Origin: DATEMU01 sp964414585
GTDB taxonomy: Bacteria > Planctomycetota > Phycisphaerae > UBA1845 > UTPLA1
Assembly (NCBI GenBank): GCA_964414585.1
Contig: CAYPXR010000006.1
Location: 122,117-186,116, forward strand
DNA: 64,000 bases
Direction: 5' to 3'
In this document: positions 1-8,248 of the stretch, in pieces
Numbering within the stretch: the stretch's first letter is position 1
Layout of the letters: every line of letters starts with the position of its first letter
The notes under the pieces: generated by a model
The model's database searches: none
What the model was told of the DNA's origin: nothing
Seen by the model: only the letters and a program-made list of their open reading frames with translations
Position numbers and translations under genes: made by a program

Positions 1-44
1 GACGCTTGACGCTGAAAAAAGACGGTACTACCCTTCCAAGTGTG

Positions 45-90
45 AACGGGCTCCAGACTCGTTAGTTGAGTCACTGGAGCCCGTTTAGTT
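45..90 (+). terminator. Intrinsic terminator of an upstream gene
   Basis: A 12-bp perfect stem (AACGGGCTCCAG at 45-56 with CTGGAGCCCGTT at 74-85) closes a 17-nt loop and is followed by a short T-rich stretch. The loop can pair further (ACTC with GAGT). This fits the end of a transcript entering from the left edge and separates it from the pseudopilin gene. Confidence 0.7.
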
Positions 91-133
91 CGTATCGGCC
101 CAACTCACAGAGCCGCAAACTAGGACAAGTTTC

Positions 134-727
134 ATTCAACGTTTTACCAAAAGAGCAGTTACGCGAATTGAATTGCTGCTGGGCCTTCTGGTCCTTGCGG
201 GAGCCGGGTGGTTGATTGGGCCCGCATGGCGCGGCGGCGCGGGTGTGAAAGCCAAACGGACCGCATGCCTGGCCAATCTCAGCAAGATTGGTTCCGCGCT
301 GAATTCCTACCTCGAAGAAAACGGACAGCATTGGCCCTACGTGGACAAGCTCGCCACGATCTCAACGCACGCGCCGGCCTGGAAGACCCTGCCGATGGTT
401 CTCGAAAAATACGTGAGCGACCGCGAGGCCTTTCACTGCCCGGCGGATAAACGAATACTTGATAGTGAAAGTCCGCTGGCGGCGAAGTTTCCCTCCAAGA
501 CGACCTGGTTCGAAACCGAAGGCACGAGCTATGAGTGGCTCTGGGGAGACGTCTACGGCGGCAAGAAAGTCGGCGAGGAATCGCTCGCGCAGGCTAAGGG
601 CTTCGGCATGGGCCGCGCGGATCAACCCATGCTCTCGGATTTCGCCCCGTTTCATGCCGGAGACGGCGGCGGTTCCTTCAACACGCTCAATGCGGATTTG
701 ATCCCCCGAACGGCCCACGACGAATAG
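134..727 (+). CDS. Type II secretion / type IV pilin-like pseudopilin, probable ATT start
   Basis: The N-terminus reads as a prepilin signal: short basic leader (IQRFTKRA), then VTRIELLLGLLVLAGAGWL, with the conserved Glu five residues after the likely cleavage site. A conserved C-x-N-L-x-x-I-G block follows near residues 45-52, as in planctomycete DUF1559-like pseudopilins, then a globular C-terminal part. The first ordinary start codon in frame is TTG at 173, but it would remove the signal Glu. The frame is open upstream to a stop at 86-88 and offers only ATT; ATT at 134 sits 7 nt after AGGAC (122-126). The start is inference; the family call is firmer. The gene probably supplies an extracellular fibre or secretion-system subunit. 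Confidence 0.6.
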   Translation: MQRFTKRAVTRIELLLGLLVLAGAGWLIGPAWRGGAGVKAKRTACLANLSKIGSALNSYLEENGQHWPYVDKLATISTHAPAWKTLPMVLEKYVSDREAFHCPADKRILDSESPLAAKFPSKTTWFETEGTSYEWLWGDVYGGKKVGEESLAQAKGFGMGRADQPMLSDFAPFHAGDGGGSFNTLNADLIPRTAHDE

Positions 728-783
728 AAATAATTGTACCGACGACTGCGATCTCGCCCGAACGAAAGCGGAGAACTCCATCC

Positions 784-1437
784 ATGACGAATGAAGCCAA
801 GAACACCATCCATCGGCATCGCACCTCGGCCTATGCCGGCGGCGCCGTCGGCCTGGCCATCCTGATCGGATGGTTTGCCTACAACTCGGCAATGACGCCC
901 GACAAGCCCGTCATCCAGACGGCAAAGGCCGCCGAAGTCGTCGAATACATCCGAAACGATCGCGGCCTGAACAACCTCCCGCAGATCGAACAACAGCAAT
1001 TCCTCGAGCAGTGGAAAGAACACGTCATGCAGGAGGGTCATAAACAGGAATTGAAGGAGTGCTTTGACAATCTCGACGAAAATCAGCGCAAGACCTTCGT
1101 CGCGGCGATCACCCGCCACTTCAAGCGCGCCTTCATGGACGACGCGCGGCGATATGCGCAGATCAACCAGCCCGGCGAACGCAGCACGTTCATCCGCGAC
1201 CGGCTCCAGCAATACGCCACCGAAGGCGTGTTTCTAAAGGATGTCTCCAAGAGCTTTCGCAACGATTTCCGCGGCGGCCCCGACGAAATGAAGCGCTGGA
1301 TCATGGACAACACGACGCCCGAGGAGCGGGCCATCGGCGAACCCTACGCCGACGCACTCAAGCGCGTCCGCGAACAGGTCCGCCAGCAGGAACAAGCCCC
1401 CAAGCCCCCCGCCGCCAGCGCGAAGGCATCGCCCTAG
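784..1437 (+). CDS. Hypothetical single-helix membrane protein
   Basis: The 217-residue product has a short basic N-terminus, one hydrophobic helix (about residues 18-35, YAGGAVGLAILIGWFAYNSA) and a long hydrophilic, helix-rich C-terminal part with many Glu, Gln and Arg. The tail is Pro/Ala-rich. GGAG lies about nine bases before the ATG. The topology suggests a membrane-anchored protein with a periplasmic (or cytoplasmic) coiled region. No family is recognised. It lies 57 bp after the pseudopilin gene in the same direction, so the two may be co-transcribed, but nothing ties it to pilus assembly. Confidence 0.65.
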   Translation: MTNEAKNTIHRHRTSAYAGGAVGLAILIGWFAYNSAMTPDKPVIQTAKAAEVVEYIRNDRGLNNLPQIEQQQFLEQWKEHVMQEGHKQELKECFDNLDENQRKTFVAAITRHFKRAFMDDARRYAQINQPGERSTFIRDRLQQYATEGVFLKDVSKSFRNDFRGGPDEMKRWIMDNTTPEERAIGEPYADALKRVREQVRQQEQAPKPPAASAKASP

Positions 1438-1464
1438 ATCGGTTCCCGAATGAGTGGCCGATTT

Positions 1465-1500
1465 CGCCGGGAGGGCGAGGCTCTTGCCGAGCCTCAGTTA
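1465..1500. repeat. REP-like hairpin element
   Basis: GAGGCTC (1477-1483) and GAGCCTC (1489-1495) form a 7-bp perfect hairpin with loop TTGCC, inside a G-rich context (CGCCGGGAGGGC). It stands alone in the 290-bp gap after the preceding gene. It resembles short dispersed palindromes that recur in planctomycete genomes; only one copy is seen here, so this is inference. The rest of the gap (1501-1729) shows no convincing gene. Confidence 0.4.
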
Positions 1501-1729
1501 TTCCGCTCTTTTGGATTGCCGCCCTTGGCTGTGGACCACGCGGGCGGTATGGGCCGGGTGGTACCTTATCATGAACATTCAAGAATTCTTCCTGACGCCT
1601 TTTCCGTCCGTCGTCTGGCCGTTCGGCCCGGTCTGTGCAAACACGCCGCTGGCGTCGTAATAAGAATAGGACCATGTCCGTTGGAGTTGTTGTGTGCTCG
1701 GCGAGCCCGTCCCTCGGAGCCCCATAAAC

Positions 1730-2383
1730 TTACGGTGCGGGAGGATCGTCGAGTGGAGTCGCTCTTATCACTCGATTGGTGTAATAGCCGCAGGAATCAC
1801 CGTTGTTGCCGGGGCAGGTATCGCCATTCTCGCACATTGATTTCGTGCAACCCGTCACACCCTTCTTGCTGCATCTGCAAGTGCCGGGAAGCGCCATCCA
1901 AAGCGATTCGCTCGTTGGGCTGTAGTAGACTTGAAGGCTGATGTTACTTTCAACCGCTTCGCCTTCAATAGTCGCAATAACACTGACGTCCACCATGACG
2001 CCGTTGCTGCTCAAATAAATAACTGCCGGTATCGATCCAACGGTGGCGGAGATCCATACCGTCTCGCCGATCACGTTTCCCTCGCTGTCGAGAATCGAAG
2101 AGGTACCCGTGTCTTCCGCGATGACTTCTTCCTCGTTTCGAAGGTCCGGTGATGCCAAATCAACGATTTGGGCAAGGATGACTTGAAGGATCGGATCATT
2201 CGCTTCCAACGCCGCGCCGTAGCCTGTGAGAATCTCTCCAACCGGAGGCGCCGAGAGCACGGTAAGAAGTTCGTTGTTATCCTCATCCAGGGCGGAGCTT
2301 ATTTCCGCCGCGCTGACGGCGCTCGCCGCTGTCAACGCAACACCGAGAATAACAAAGACTGGTTTGTACATCATACTCTTCAT
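1730..2383 (-). CDS. Secreted protein with Cys-rich C-terminus, unknown function
   Basis: The 217-residue product begins with a signal peptide (MKSMMYKPVFVILGVALTAA, cleavage likely after SAVSA). The body is acidic and beta-rich. The last about 50 residues hold eight Cys (CRC, GC, MC, TCP, SC patterns) and suggest a small disulfide-bonded or metal-binding module. The ATG at 2383 was chosen over longer in-frame starts because AAAGGAGA lies five bases upstream and a clean signal peptide follows. It starts 37 bp after the stop of the lipoprotein gene and probably shares its transcript. Base composition is more A+T-rich than most of the window. No family is recognised. Confidence 0.7.
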   Translation of the reverse strand: MKSMMYKPVFVILGVALTAASAVSAAEISSALDEDNNELLTVLSAPPVGEILTGYGAALEANDPILQVILAQIVDLASPDLRNEEEVIAEDTGTSSILDSEGNVIGETVWISATVGSIPAVIYLSSNGVMVDVSVIATIEGEAVESNISLQVYYSPTSESLWMALPGTCRCSKKGVTGCTKSMCENGDTCPGNNGDSCGYYTNRVIRATPLDDPPAP

Positions 2384-2420
2384 GGATTCTCCTTTCGCCA
2401 ATGACAGACCCATGGTACAA

Positions 2421-3155
2421 TCAGTCGCGCCGCATAACGTGATGCTGATAGTGAAGCACTCGATCTCGCTGAACATCGTACCAGCGCTGTACAAGACCAT
2501 TTTCGCAATTGATCCAAATCTCCTCCCCACGACGGGAGGGTCTATTGGTGGCTGCGACATAGCAAGGGATCGAGCCAAGGTTTCGCACGCCGACAAATGA
2601 ACCATTAGAAACCAGGCGTTTAAAAAAATCGATTTCATGTGCGAAGGGCCCAAGCCATGAGCGCAATTGCGCACCGAAAAGACAAGCGTCGAACCCCATT
2701 CTGTCAGCGACGTGAGGATCCCACCGACGATAATCAAATTCGTCTTTCGTCAGCGTATAGTCAGCCTTTTCGCCGGTTACCAAGTTGTGTTCCTGGATTC
2801 GGATTCGATCTTTCGCGGGTGGAACCGGCTCCTGGGTGAGTGTATAAATCAGCTTTCCGCTCGAATTCATCACCTCTAAGCTCAACCGCCCGTCGTCCCA
2901 ATGGTGGGCGTGGCATTTAATTCTGATTCCCGAATCAGCAGTTTGCTCTGTCGTTTGTAATTGGTATTCCATTTCGGCCGTTCGCGCGTACGTGTCGGCC
3001 ATGAACTTCGTTAATTGGGCGGGCGTACTGATTTTTTGACCCGAAACCAATGGGCCGTCGTTACCGACTTCACTGACGGAGGAATGAGAACATCCGGCCA
3101 TGCTGGTGCATAGAAAGACAAATGTGCGTAGCAATAAAAAAGTCGAATGTTTCAT
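2421..3155 (-). CDS. Putative lipoprotein, unknown function
   Basis: The product has a lipoprotein signal: MKHS, a hydrophobic stretch, then the lipobox SMAGC at residues 18-22, so it should be acylated and exported. The mature part (about 220 residues) has no motif I recognise; a central segment with repeated T-K-D-E-F-type text and a C-terminal W-I-N-C stretch looks beta-rich, as in outer-membrane carrier proteins of the LolA/DUF2092 type, but this resemblance is weak. The ATG at 3155 is preferred to TTG at 3170 because it gives a better signal peptide. It is the first gene of a pair with the Cys-rich protein, and a structured RNA candidate lies in its leader. Confidence 0.65.
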   Translation of the reverse strand: MKHSTFLLLRTFVFLCTSMAGCSHSSVSEVGNDGPLVSGQKISTPAQLTKFMADTYARTAEMEYQLQTTEQTADSGIRIKCHAHHWDDGRLSLEVMNSSGKLIYTLTQEPVPPAKDRIRIQEHNLVTGEKADYTLTKDEFDYRRWDPHVADRMGFDACLFGAQLRSWLGPFAHEIDFFKRLVSNGSFVGVRNLGSIPCYVAATNRPSRRGEEIWINCENGLVQRWYDVQRDRVLHYQHHVMRRD

Positions 3156-3289
3156 GCTGTGCTTCGTCAAGAATTGTTATCGAAAAATCCGCTCCTGAGA
3201 TTGGATATTAGAGCGTGTTCCATTTGTATTCATTTGATGTTGAGTATAAATGTCTTCTACTCTTGACACGAGTGAAATTATGTAACCTG

Positions 3290-3425
3290 AGTCTCCGACT
3301 CGCCCCGGGTTATTAGCTGCCTGTAGGTCACGGCTTTGCTGTTACCCAGAGGGTTCCTCTCATCTGGCAAACCCCGCGCCCATGGTGTGAACCTCCTACA
3401 TTCCCCCCACACCGATGGCTGTGGC
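3290..3425 (-). promoter_or_regulatory. Structured RNA candidate in the leader of the lipoprotein gene (GEMM-like?)
   Basis: Read on the minus strand, this stretch contains a stem built from CCATCGGTGTG and CACACCATGG, a second hairpin AGAGGAACCCTCT, an AGCAAAGCC segment, CCTA, GGCAGC, and a closing GGGTT/AACCC pair. The order hairpin - GCAAAGCC - CCTA - GGNAGC - closing stem recalls the cyclic-di-GMP-I (GEMM) riboswitch core, but the usual 5' GGGCAAACC is missing. It lies 135-270 nt upstream of the lipoprotein start on the same strand. It is called only as a structured element; the class is uncertain. Confidence 0.3.
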
Positions 3426-3831
3426 TCCCGTTAAATCACCGGGCAAGCCGTCGGTCGGAAGGAAATCTGCAAATGGCGATTGACGCCGCCCGCGTTCCGC
3501 ATCCGCGCCGGCGTCAATGATGATCGGACTATGCAAGATCCGTACCGCCTCGCTTATAAACGGAGTTTATCGTCCGAAATGCGGCATACGGAGATGTTTA
3601 GGGATGCAAGCGGACTCGCCGGTCGATGGACCGAGATACGCCGAGTGCTGCGGAAAATCCCGCGACCCCCACGGAAGTTCACCCCCGCCATCCTCGCCCT
3701 ATTTGCGTTCACCGTCCTGATCCCCCGCCGCCGTCAACGCGAAGGCGTCGCCCCAAAAGTAAGAGCGCGGAATGGTTTTCCCTTTCTCGCCGCGAAGAAG
3801 CATACCGAAATGAGCGATCCGTGGCGGTGCC
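3426..3831. other. Intergenic stretch without a recognised gene
   Basis: Open frames here have no ribosome binding site, no recognisable family and overlap each other in several frames. No tRNA, repeat or terminator was seen. Confidence 0.5.
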
Positions 3832-5019
3832 TTAATTGAGCAAAACCGCGACGAAGCCCGGAATATCTCCGGTATCCACGATCCCATTCGAATTGAAGTC
3901 CCCGTGAGAAACCCTCGCAGGATCGCCCGCCGCGCCGGCCATGACCTGGCCGACAAACCACGAGACATCGCCGCCGTTCACGCTGCCGTCGAGACTGACG
4001 TCGCCGTCGGCCGGCGCGGGGGCGGATGCAAAACGATAGTCGATGACCGACGGAAGATGATCGAAATCGCCCGGCGGAACGAGCACGACGTCGTTGACTT
4101 GCAAACCGGTCGCCGCGAGATCGCCGGCGGACATCGTGGTCGTGTTCAATACGAACTTCTTGGCGACGGTCAGTTGCGAGTCCGTGTAGATGATGTAATC
4201 GAGCCGGCCCGGCGGATAACCGCCGGTGTCGTCCCGCCAGGTGTAATCCGCGGGACCGACGATGTTGTGCAGCGCGTGGGCGTCGGTGTCGCAGGTGCCG
4301 TCCCAATCGGGCGGTGAATCGGGACCATAGGTCGCATTATCGCTGATGTCCCCGCAGATCAACGTGTTGAGCGGGTTGATCGAGCCGACGATGTTGAGAT
4401 CGCCCATGATGACGATCGGCGTGCCGGTCGGCAACGTGATCGAACCGCCGGCGGTCCGCGCGTCGCGCATCCAGTTCACGAGCGCATCGGACTGTTTCTG
4501 CCGACGGTTATCATTGGTCGTGCCGCTACAGCACTTGTAGTGTTCGTTGATGAGATAAAGGTCCTTGGTAAAAGTCCCATTCGGCAAATCGACCAGCGCC
4601 ATGCACTGCGGCAGATCGCCCGCCGGGACGGTCTGCGTCGCCGTCAACGAAAGCGTCCACCGGCTGACCGTGACGTTCGTGTAACCCCGGGCGGCCTGCC
4701 AATGCGCCCCGCCGGCCAGCGGGATCGCCGCGTCGAAGATCGCCGTGATCTCGGACAGCGGATGGGTCGACTCGATCTCCTGCAGGCACATGACGTCGGG
4801 ATTGATCGCGGCGATCAAACGGCGAAACTCGTTGACCTTGTTGCAACAGCGCAGCGAGCTGTTGTGCGGATCGTTATCCGGAAAGATCGAATCCCAGTTG
4901 ACGTTGTAATCGGCGATTCGCAGGTCCGTCGATTGAAGGCGATCGAGAAACGTCCCCGTCTGGGCCTGTGCCAGGGACGCCCCAACGAAAAATAAGCTCA
5001 ACGCGGAAAAGTGCTGCAT
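3832..5019 (-). CDS. Secreted endonuclease/exonuclease/phosphatase-family protein with dockerin-like tail
   Basis: After a signal peptide (about residues 1-20) comes an EEP fold: RIADYNVNWD, then VMCLQEIES (metal-binding Glu), INEHYKCC, the MGDLNIVGS motif (Asp/Asn catalytic) and FDHLPSVIDY with the terminal His. The family hydrolyses phosphodiesters or phosphomonoesters with Mg2+. The last about 60 residues carry two Ca-loop-like repeats (DGDVSLDGSVNGGDVS and GDFNSNGIVDTGDIPG), i.e. a dockerin type I-like domain, which in planctomycetes usually marks cell-surface or secreted proteins rather than cellulosomes. AGGGG lies 4 nt before the ATG. Substrate unknown. Confidence 0.85.
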   Translation of the reverse strand: MQHFSALSLFFVGASLAQAQTGTFLDRLQSTDLRIADYNVNWDSIFPDNDPHNSSLRCCNKVNEFRRLIAAINPDVMCLQEIESTHPLSEITAIFDAAIPLAGGAHWQAARGYTNVTVSRWTLSLTATQTVPAGDLPQCMALVDLPNGTFTKDLYLINEHYKCCSGTTNDNRRQKQSDALVNWMRDARTAGGSITLPTGTPIVIMGDLNIVGSINPLNTLICGDISDNATYGPDSPPDWDGTCDTDAHALHNIVGPADYTWRDDTGGYPPGRLDYIIYTDSQLTVAKKFVLNTTTMSAGDLAATGLQVNDVVLVPPGDFDHLPSVIDYRFASAPAPADGDVSLDGSVNGGDVSWFVGQVMAGAAGDPARVSHGDFNSNGIVDTGDIPGFVAVLLN

Positions 5020-5095
5020 GTTTCCCCTGATGCGGTTGGCAAGGTCGCGACCGCTACATTATATCCGGAAACATGTGCGGATAGGTATGCCGTCG

Positions 5096-6037
5096 CTACG
5101 ATTTTTGCCAGCGAATAATCGGGCGTAGAAGCATTTCCTCCCCCGCGATGGCGGACCGCAATCGTTCGGGTTCACCAAGTACCGCCTGGTTGGCGTCGAA
5201 AAACTTCTCCACCATCGCCCAGTTGCGCAGCACGATGGTGTGCGCGCGGAATTGATCGTCGTCGTGTTCGTCGATGATCAACGTCAAAAGACCGTTCGCC
5301 GCATAGGCTTCCGAATCCGTCCGGGCATTGCCAATCCCGATGAGCAAGCTGTCCGACAGGCACTGTAAATCGGAGATGGTGCTCCCTTTGAACTTCTGAA
5401 CGCGAATCGCCTCCGCCAGGCTCGGCGTCGTAATGACCGGCGAAGGCGGAAACCCGTTGCGGTTGAGCCATCGCCGCGTCTTTTCCAAAAGGAACCGGGG
5501 CCGCGCGCTGACATAAAGTAGGTTGAAGCGCTTGCTCAACCGTTGCAGCGCCTCCGGCGCGCCGGCAAGCGGCTTCGAGCCCATGTCCTCCGGCCGATCG
5601 TCAAGCAGCGTTCGATAGTTGGTCAGGGAGATCGTCTCGTCGATGTCGCAAACAATCGTGGTGAGCTTGGGGTCCCAGATGAAGACGTTCCCGACCCCGC
5701 GCACGTCGCGGCCGTCGATCGTCGCACGGCCCTCGATCGACTTCGCGCCCGGCGGCACATGACAGCAATAAGTGGCAAACCCGCGCCGGTCGGTCGCGGA
5801 CGATCCGATCTCTTTCCCGTCGGCCAGGAACGTGACTTTCACGCCCAGGACCCGGTCGACATCGCCCAACAGCGCCACATGCTCGGCGTATGCATCAAAG
5901 GTCGTCTGCAATCCATTGACCGCGATGACGTCGTTGACGCTGAGCATCGGCTGCGCGCATCCGGCGGTCATCAAGTACGCCGCAATGGCGATCGCCAGGA
6001 GGCCCAGCCGAACGTCGGAATCCTGTTTGGGGTCCAT
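5096..6037 (-). CDS. Lipin/App1-like HAD phosphatase, lipoprotein
   Basis: The product (313 residues) has a lipoprotein signal ending in MTAGC at Cys27. A beta-rich domain (about residues 35-120) precedes an LNS2/App1-like HAD domain: VCDIDETISLTN (DxDxT nucleophile motif), YVSARPRFL (motif II), and GIGNARTDSEAY, which matches the lipin GNRxTDxxxY form of motif IV. Lipins and App1 dephosphorylate phosphatidic acid, so a membrane-lipid phosphatase role in the periplasm is a reasonable inference. A longer start at 6088 overlaps the previous gene by 11 bp, but the ATG at 6037 gives the better signal peptide. It ends a minus-strand run with MgtE and the repeat lipoprotein. Confidence 0.75.
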   Translation of the reverse strand: MDPKQDSDVRLGLLAIAIAAYLMTAGCAQPMLSVNDVIAVNGLQTTFDAYAEHVALLGDVDRVLGVKVTFLADGKEIGSSATDRRGFATYCCHVPPGAKSIEGRATIDGRDVRGVGNVFIWDPKLTTIVCDIDETISLTNYRTLLDDRPEDMGSKPLAGAPEALQRLSKRFNLLYVSARPRFLLEKTRRWLNRNGFPPSPVITTPSLAEAIRVQKFKGSTISDLQCLSDSLLIGIGNARTDSEAYAANGLLTLIIDEHDDDQFRAHTIVLRNWAMVEKFFDANQAVLGEPERLRSAIAGEEMLLRPIIRWQKS

Positions 6038-6077
6038 GGTGATTCGGATGCCGGGTGATGAATGAAGGTTACACCGC

Positions 6078-6701
6078 TTAGCGCCCATACGGCCGAAACG
6101 TACTCACGGCCGGAGTGGGTGACGCACCCATCATCGTACGGGCATCCGGCTGCGGATCGGCGCGGTAATGACCGGGGATATACCCCGTGGAAGTATGTTC
6201 CGGCCGGGTGTAGTTGCCGTCGCCGCGATAATTGCCGGGAATGTAGCCGGTCGACGTATGCTCGCCGGGCGTATAGTTATCCGTGCGGCCATAGCGGCCC
6301 TCGATGTAGCCGGTCGACGTATGCTCGGGGCGGACGTAGTAGGATTGCGAGTAAATGGGGCCGCTGTCGGGCAGGAGGCCCGTCGCCTGCCCACGAGCCG
6401 CTGACGACCGGCCACCGGAACGTTTCCAGTCCGATTCGGTACCCGAATAAAAGTCGGCCCGGGAACTCAATTCCGGTTGATCCTTGTCCGTCGACCGGCC
6501 CTTCTTGCTTCGTTGATCCGCGGACTGGTTCGTCGCCTCGGATTCCGGCACAAGGCCGTGCGGCGTACGGACCATGAACTGCGGTGGCGGCGGGATGGAT
6601 AAGTCTTGATCCCGCGGCGGAGTCCAGGGTCGCGAGCAGCCGGCGGCGCCAAGCAATAAGAGCAACGAGATCGCCAAAACAAGTTGAAGCGTTTTTAGCA
6701 T
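6078..6701 (-). CDS. Lipoprotein with three 21-residue tandem repeats
   Basis: The signal peptide ends in a lipobox (GAAGC, Cys22). A Pro-rich and then polar, low-complexity segment follows. Residues 122-184 are three head-to-tail 21-residue repeats, each with core EHTSTGYI and then P/E-G-x-Y-R/G; Tyr, Thr and Gly are frequent. Such repeats suggest an extended surface or peptidoglycan-associated segment; no family is recognised. It lies 40 bp after mgtE and 40 bp before the HAD lipoprotein gene, all on one strand, so it is probably co-transcribed with both. Confidence 0.75.
   Translation of the reverse strand: MLKTLQLVLAISLLLLLGAAGCSRPWTPPRDQDLSIPPPPQFMVRTPHGLVPESEATNQSADQRSKKGRSTDKDQPELSSRADFYSGTESDWKRSGGRSSAARGQATGLLPDSGPIYSQSYYVRPEHTSTGYIEGRYGRTDNYTPGEHTSTGYIPGNYRGDGNYTRPEHTSTGYIPGHYRADPQPDARTMMGASPTPAVSTFRPYGR
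6150..6338 (-). repeat. Three in-frame 63-bp tandem repeats within the lipoprotein gene
   Basis: Each 63-bp unit encodes 21 residues with the shared core EHTSTGYI. Units 2 and 3 are closest to each other at the protein level (GYIPG). The length is a multiple of three, so copy number could vary without frame loss. Confidence 0.75.
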
Positions 6702-6741
6702 AAAGTGATTTTAGCGATGAAGTGGGAAGAACGCCAAAAAG

Positions 6742-8151
6742 TTAGAGCAAGGTCCCACGCAGGAAGAACAGGGCCGTCAGGAAGTAGATGACGATCCCCG
6801 TGACGTCCACCAGCGTCGCCACGAATGGCGCCGATGACGACGCCGGGTCGAATCCCAGTCTTCGCAACAGAAACGGCAACATCGAACCTGCCAGCGTCCC
6901 CCACAGAACCACGCCGACGACGCTCGTGCCGACCGCCACGCCGATCTTGGCCAGCAATGCCGTGTCGAGTTGAACGACTTTGGAGACGACGACCGGCGGT
7001 TCCATCTTGGGGGGTCGAACCATGACGCGGCCGAAGGCGACGACGCCGAGAATACATCCCAACATCAATCCCGACGCCAGCTCGCGCCGCAAGACGCGCA
7101 TCCAATCCTTCAGCGTCACTTCGCCAACGGCCATGGCGCGAATGACCAGCGACGACGCCTGGCTTCCGGAGTTTCCCCCGCTGCTGATGATCAGCGGCAT
7201 GAAGACGGCCAGGAAGACGGCCGCGGCGATCTCGTGTTCAAAATACCCCACGGCCGTCGCCGTGAACAATTCGCCCACAAAAAGAACGAGCAGCCAACCG
7301 GCCCGCTTCTTGACCATGGTCATGAAACTGGTGTCGAGATAGGGCGCTTCCAGCACCGCGACCGCCGCCATCTTCTGCACGTCTTCCGTTTCCTCGCGCT
7401 CGGCCACGTCCAGCACGTCGTCGATCGTGACGATGCCGACCAGCGTGTTCGACGAATCCACCACGGGCAGCGCGCTGCGATCATATTTCTTGAACGCCCG
7501 AACGGCCTCTTCCTGGTCGTCGTTCGCCCGCAAAAAGGCGTAATGACCGTCCATGAGGTCGGCGACCGTATCGTTCGGGTCGGCCAGGACAATTTCGCGC
7601 AGACGAATGTCGTCGATCAAATGGCCGCGCTCATCCGTGACGAAGACGACGTTCAGCGTCTCCTTGTCCTTGCCGACCAGGCGAAGGTGCGAGAAGACGT
7701 GGGAGATGGTCCAGTCCTGGCGGATCGCGACATAGTCCGGCGTCATCCGCCGCCCGATCGATTCCTCGGGATAACCGAGCAGACGGACGGCGACGCGGCG
7801 CTCGTCCGGAGAAAGCATGTTGATCAATCGCTGCGCCGCTTCGCCTGGAATCTCCTCCAGCAGCGCCGTGCGGTCATCCGGATCCATTTCGTTGAGGACG
7901 GCGGCGACCTGTTCCTTGCCCAGGGCTCGTAGGGCGGCTTCCTGGGCCTCGACCGGCAGATATTCAAAGACGTCGGTCGCTTTTTCCCTCGGAAGAATGC
8001 GAAAGATGACGGCGACGCGCTCCGGCGGAAGGTCGGCGAAGATATCGGCGATGTCCGCCGCGGGAAGATCGACGAGGGCTTCGCGCAGCGCCGCAAAGTT
8101 GCGCGCTTCGATCAATTCCTCAATCTCGGGCAGCAACAGTTCGCCGAGCAT
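6742..8151 (-). CDS. mgtE: Magnesium transporter MgtE
   Basis: The 469-residue product has the full MgtE layout: an N-terminal alpha-helical superhelix (about residues 1-130, with ADIADIFADLPPERVA and EMDPDDRTALLEE), a pair of CBS domains (about 135-260, ending ALPVVDSSNTLVGIVTIDDV), a connecting helix, and five membrane helices with the pore signature PLIISSGGNSGSQASSLVIR. MgtE is a dimeric Mg2+-gated channel of the inner membrane; cytosolic Mg2+ bound between the N and CBS domains closes it. ATG at 8151 is preferred over GTG at 8160 because GGGAG lies eight bases upstream. It is followed closely by two lipoprotein genes. Confidence 0.95.
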   Translation of the reverse strand: MLGELLLPEIEELIEARNFAALREALVDLPAADIADIFADLPPERVAVIFRILPREKATDVFEYLPVEAQEAALRALGKEQVAAVLNEMDPDDRTALLEEIPGEAAQRLINMLSPDERRVAVRLLGYPEESIGRRMTPDYVAIRQDWTISHVFSHLRLVGKDKETLNVVFVTDERGHLIDDIRLREIVLADPNDTVADLMDGHYAFLRANDDQEEAVRAFKKYDRSALPVVDSSNTLVGIVTIDDVLDVAEREETEDVQKMAAVAVLEAPYLDTSFMTMVKKRAGWLLVLFVGELFTATAVGYFEHEIAAAVFLAVFMPLIISSGGNSGSQASSLVIRAMAVGEVTLKDWMRVLRRELASGLMLGCILGVVAFGRVMVRPPKMEPPVVVSKVVQLDTALLAKIGVAVGTSVVGVVLWGTLAGSMLPFLLRRLGFDPASSSAPFVATLVDVTGIVIYFLTALFFLRGTLL

Positions 8152-8248
8152 GACGACCACTCCCGACCGTCCCGCGGGCCGAACGCCCGATCCCGGTCAA
8201 GAGGCGGATTGTATCTTGGCAAAGGGAGAAGACGAGGGAAGAACCCGG

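Noticed and set aside
1450..1941. 163-residue plus-strand frame
   Set aside because: Overlaps the supported Cys-rich gene and begins in a hairpin repeat; no family.
3480..3839. 119-residue plus-strand frame in the gap before the EEP gene
   Set aside because: No ribosome site, three overlapping frames, no recognisable fold.
6970..7932. 320-residue plus-strand frame opposite mgtE
   Set aside because: Shadow of MgtE; His/Arg/Asp-rich without domains.
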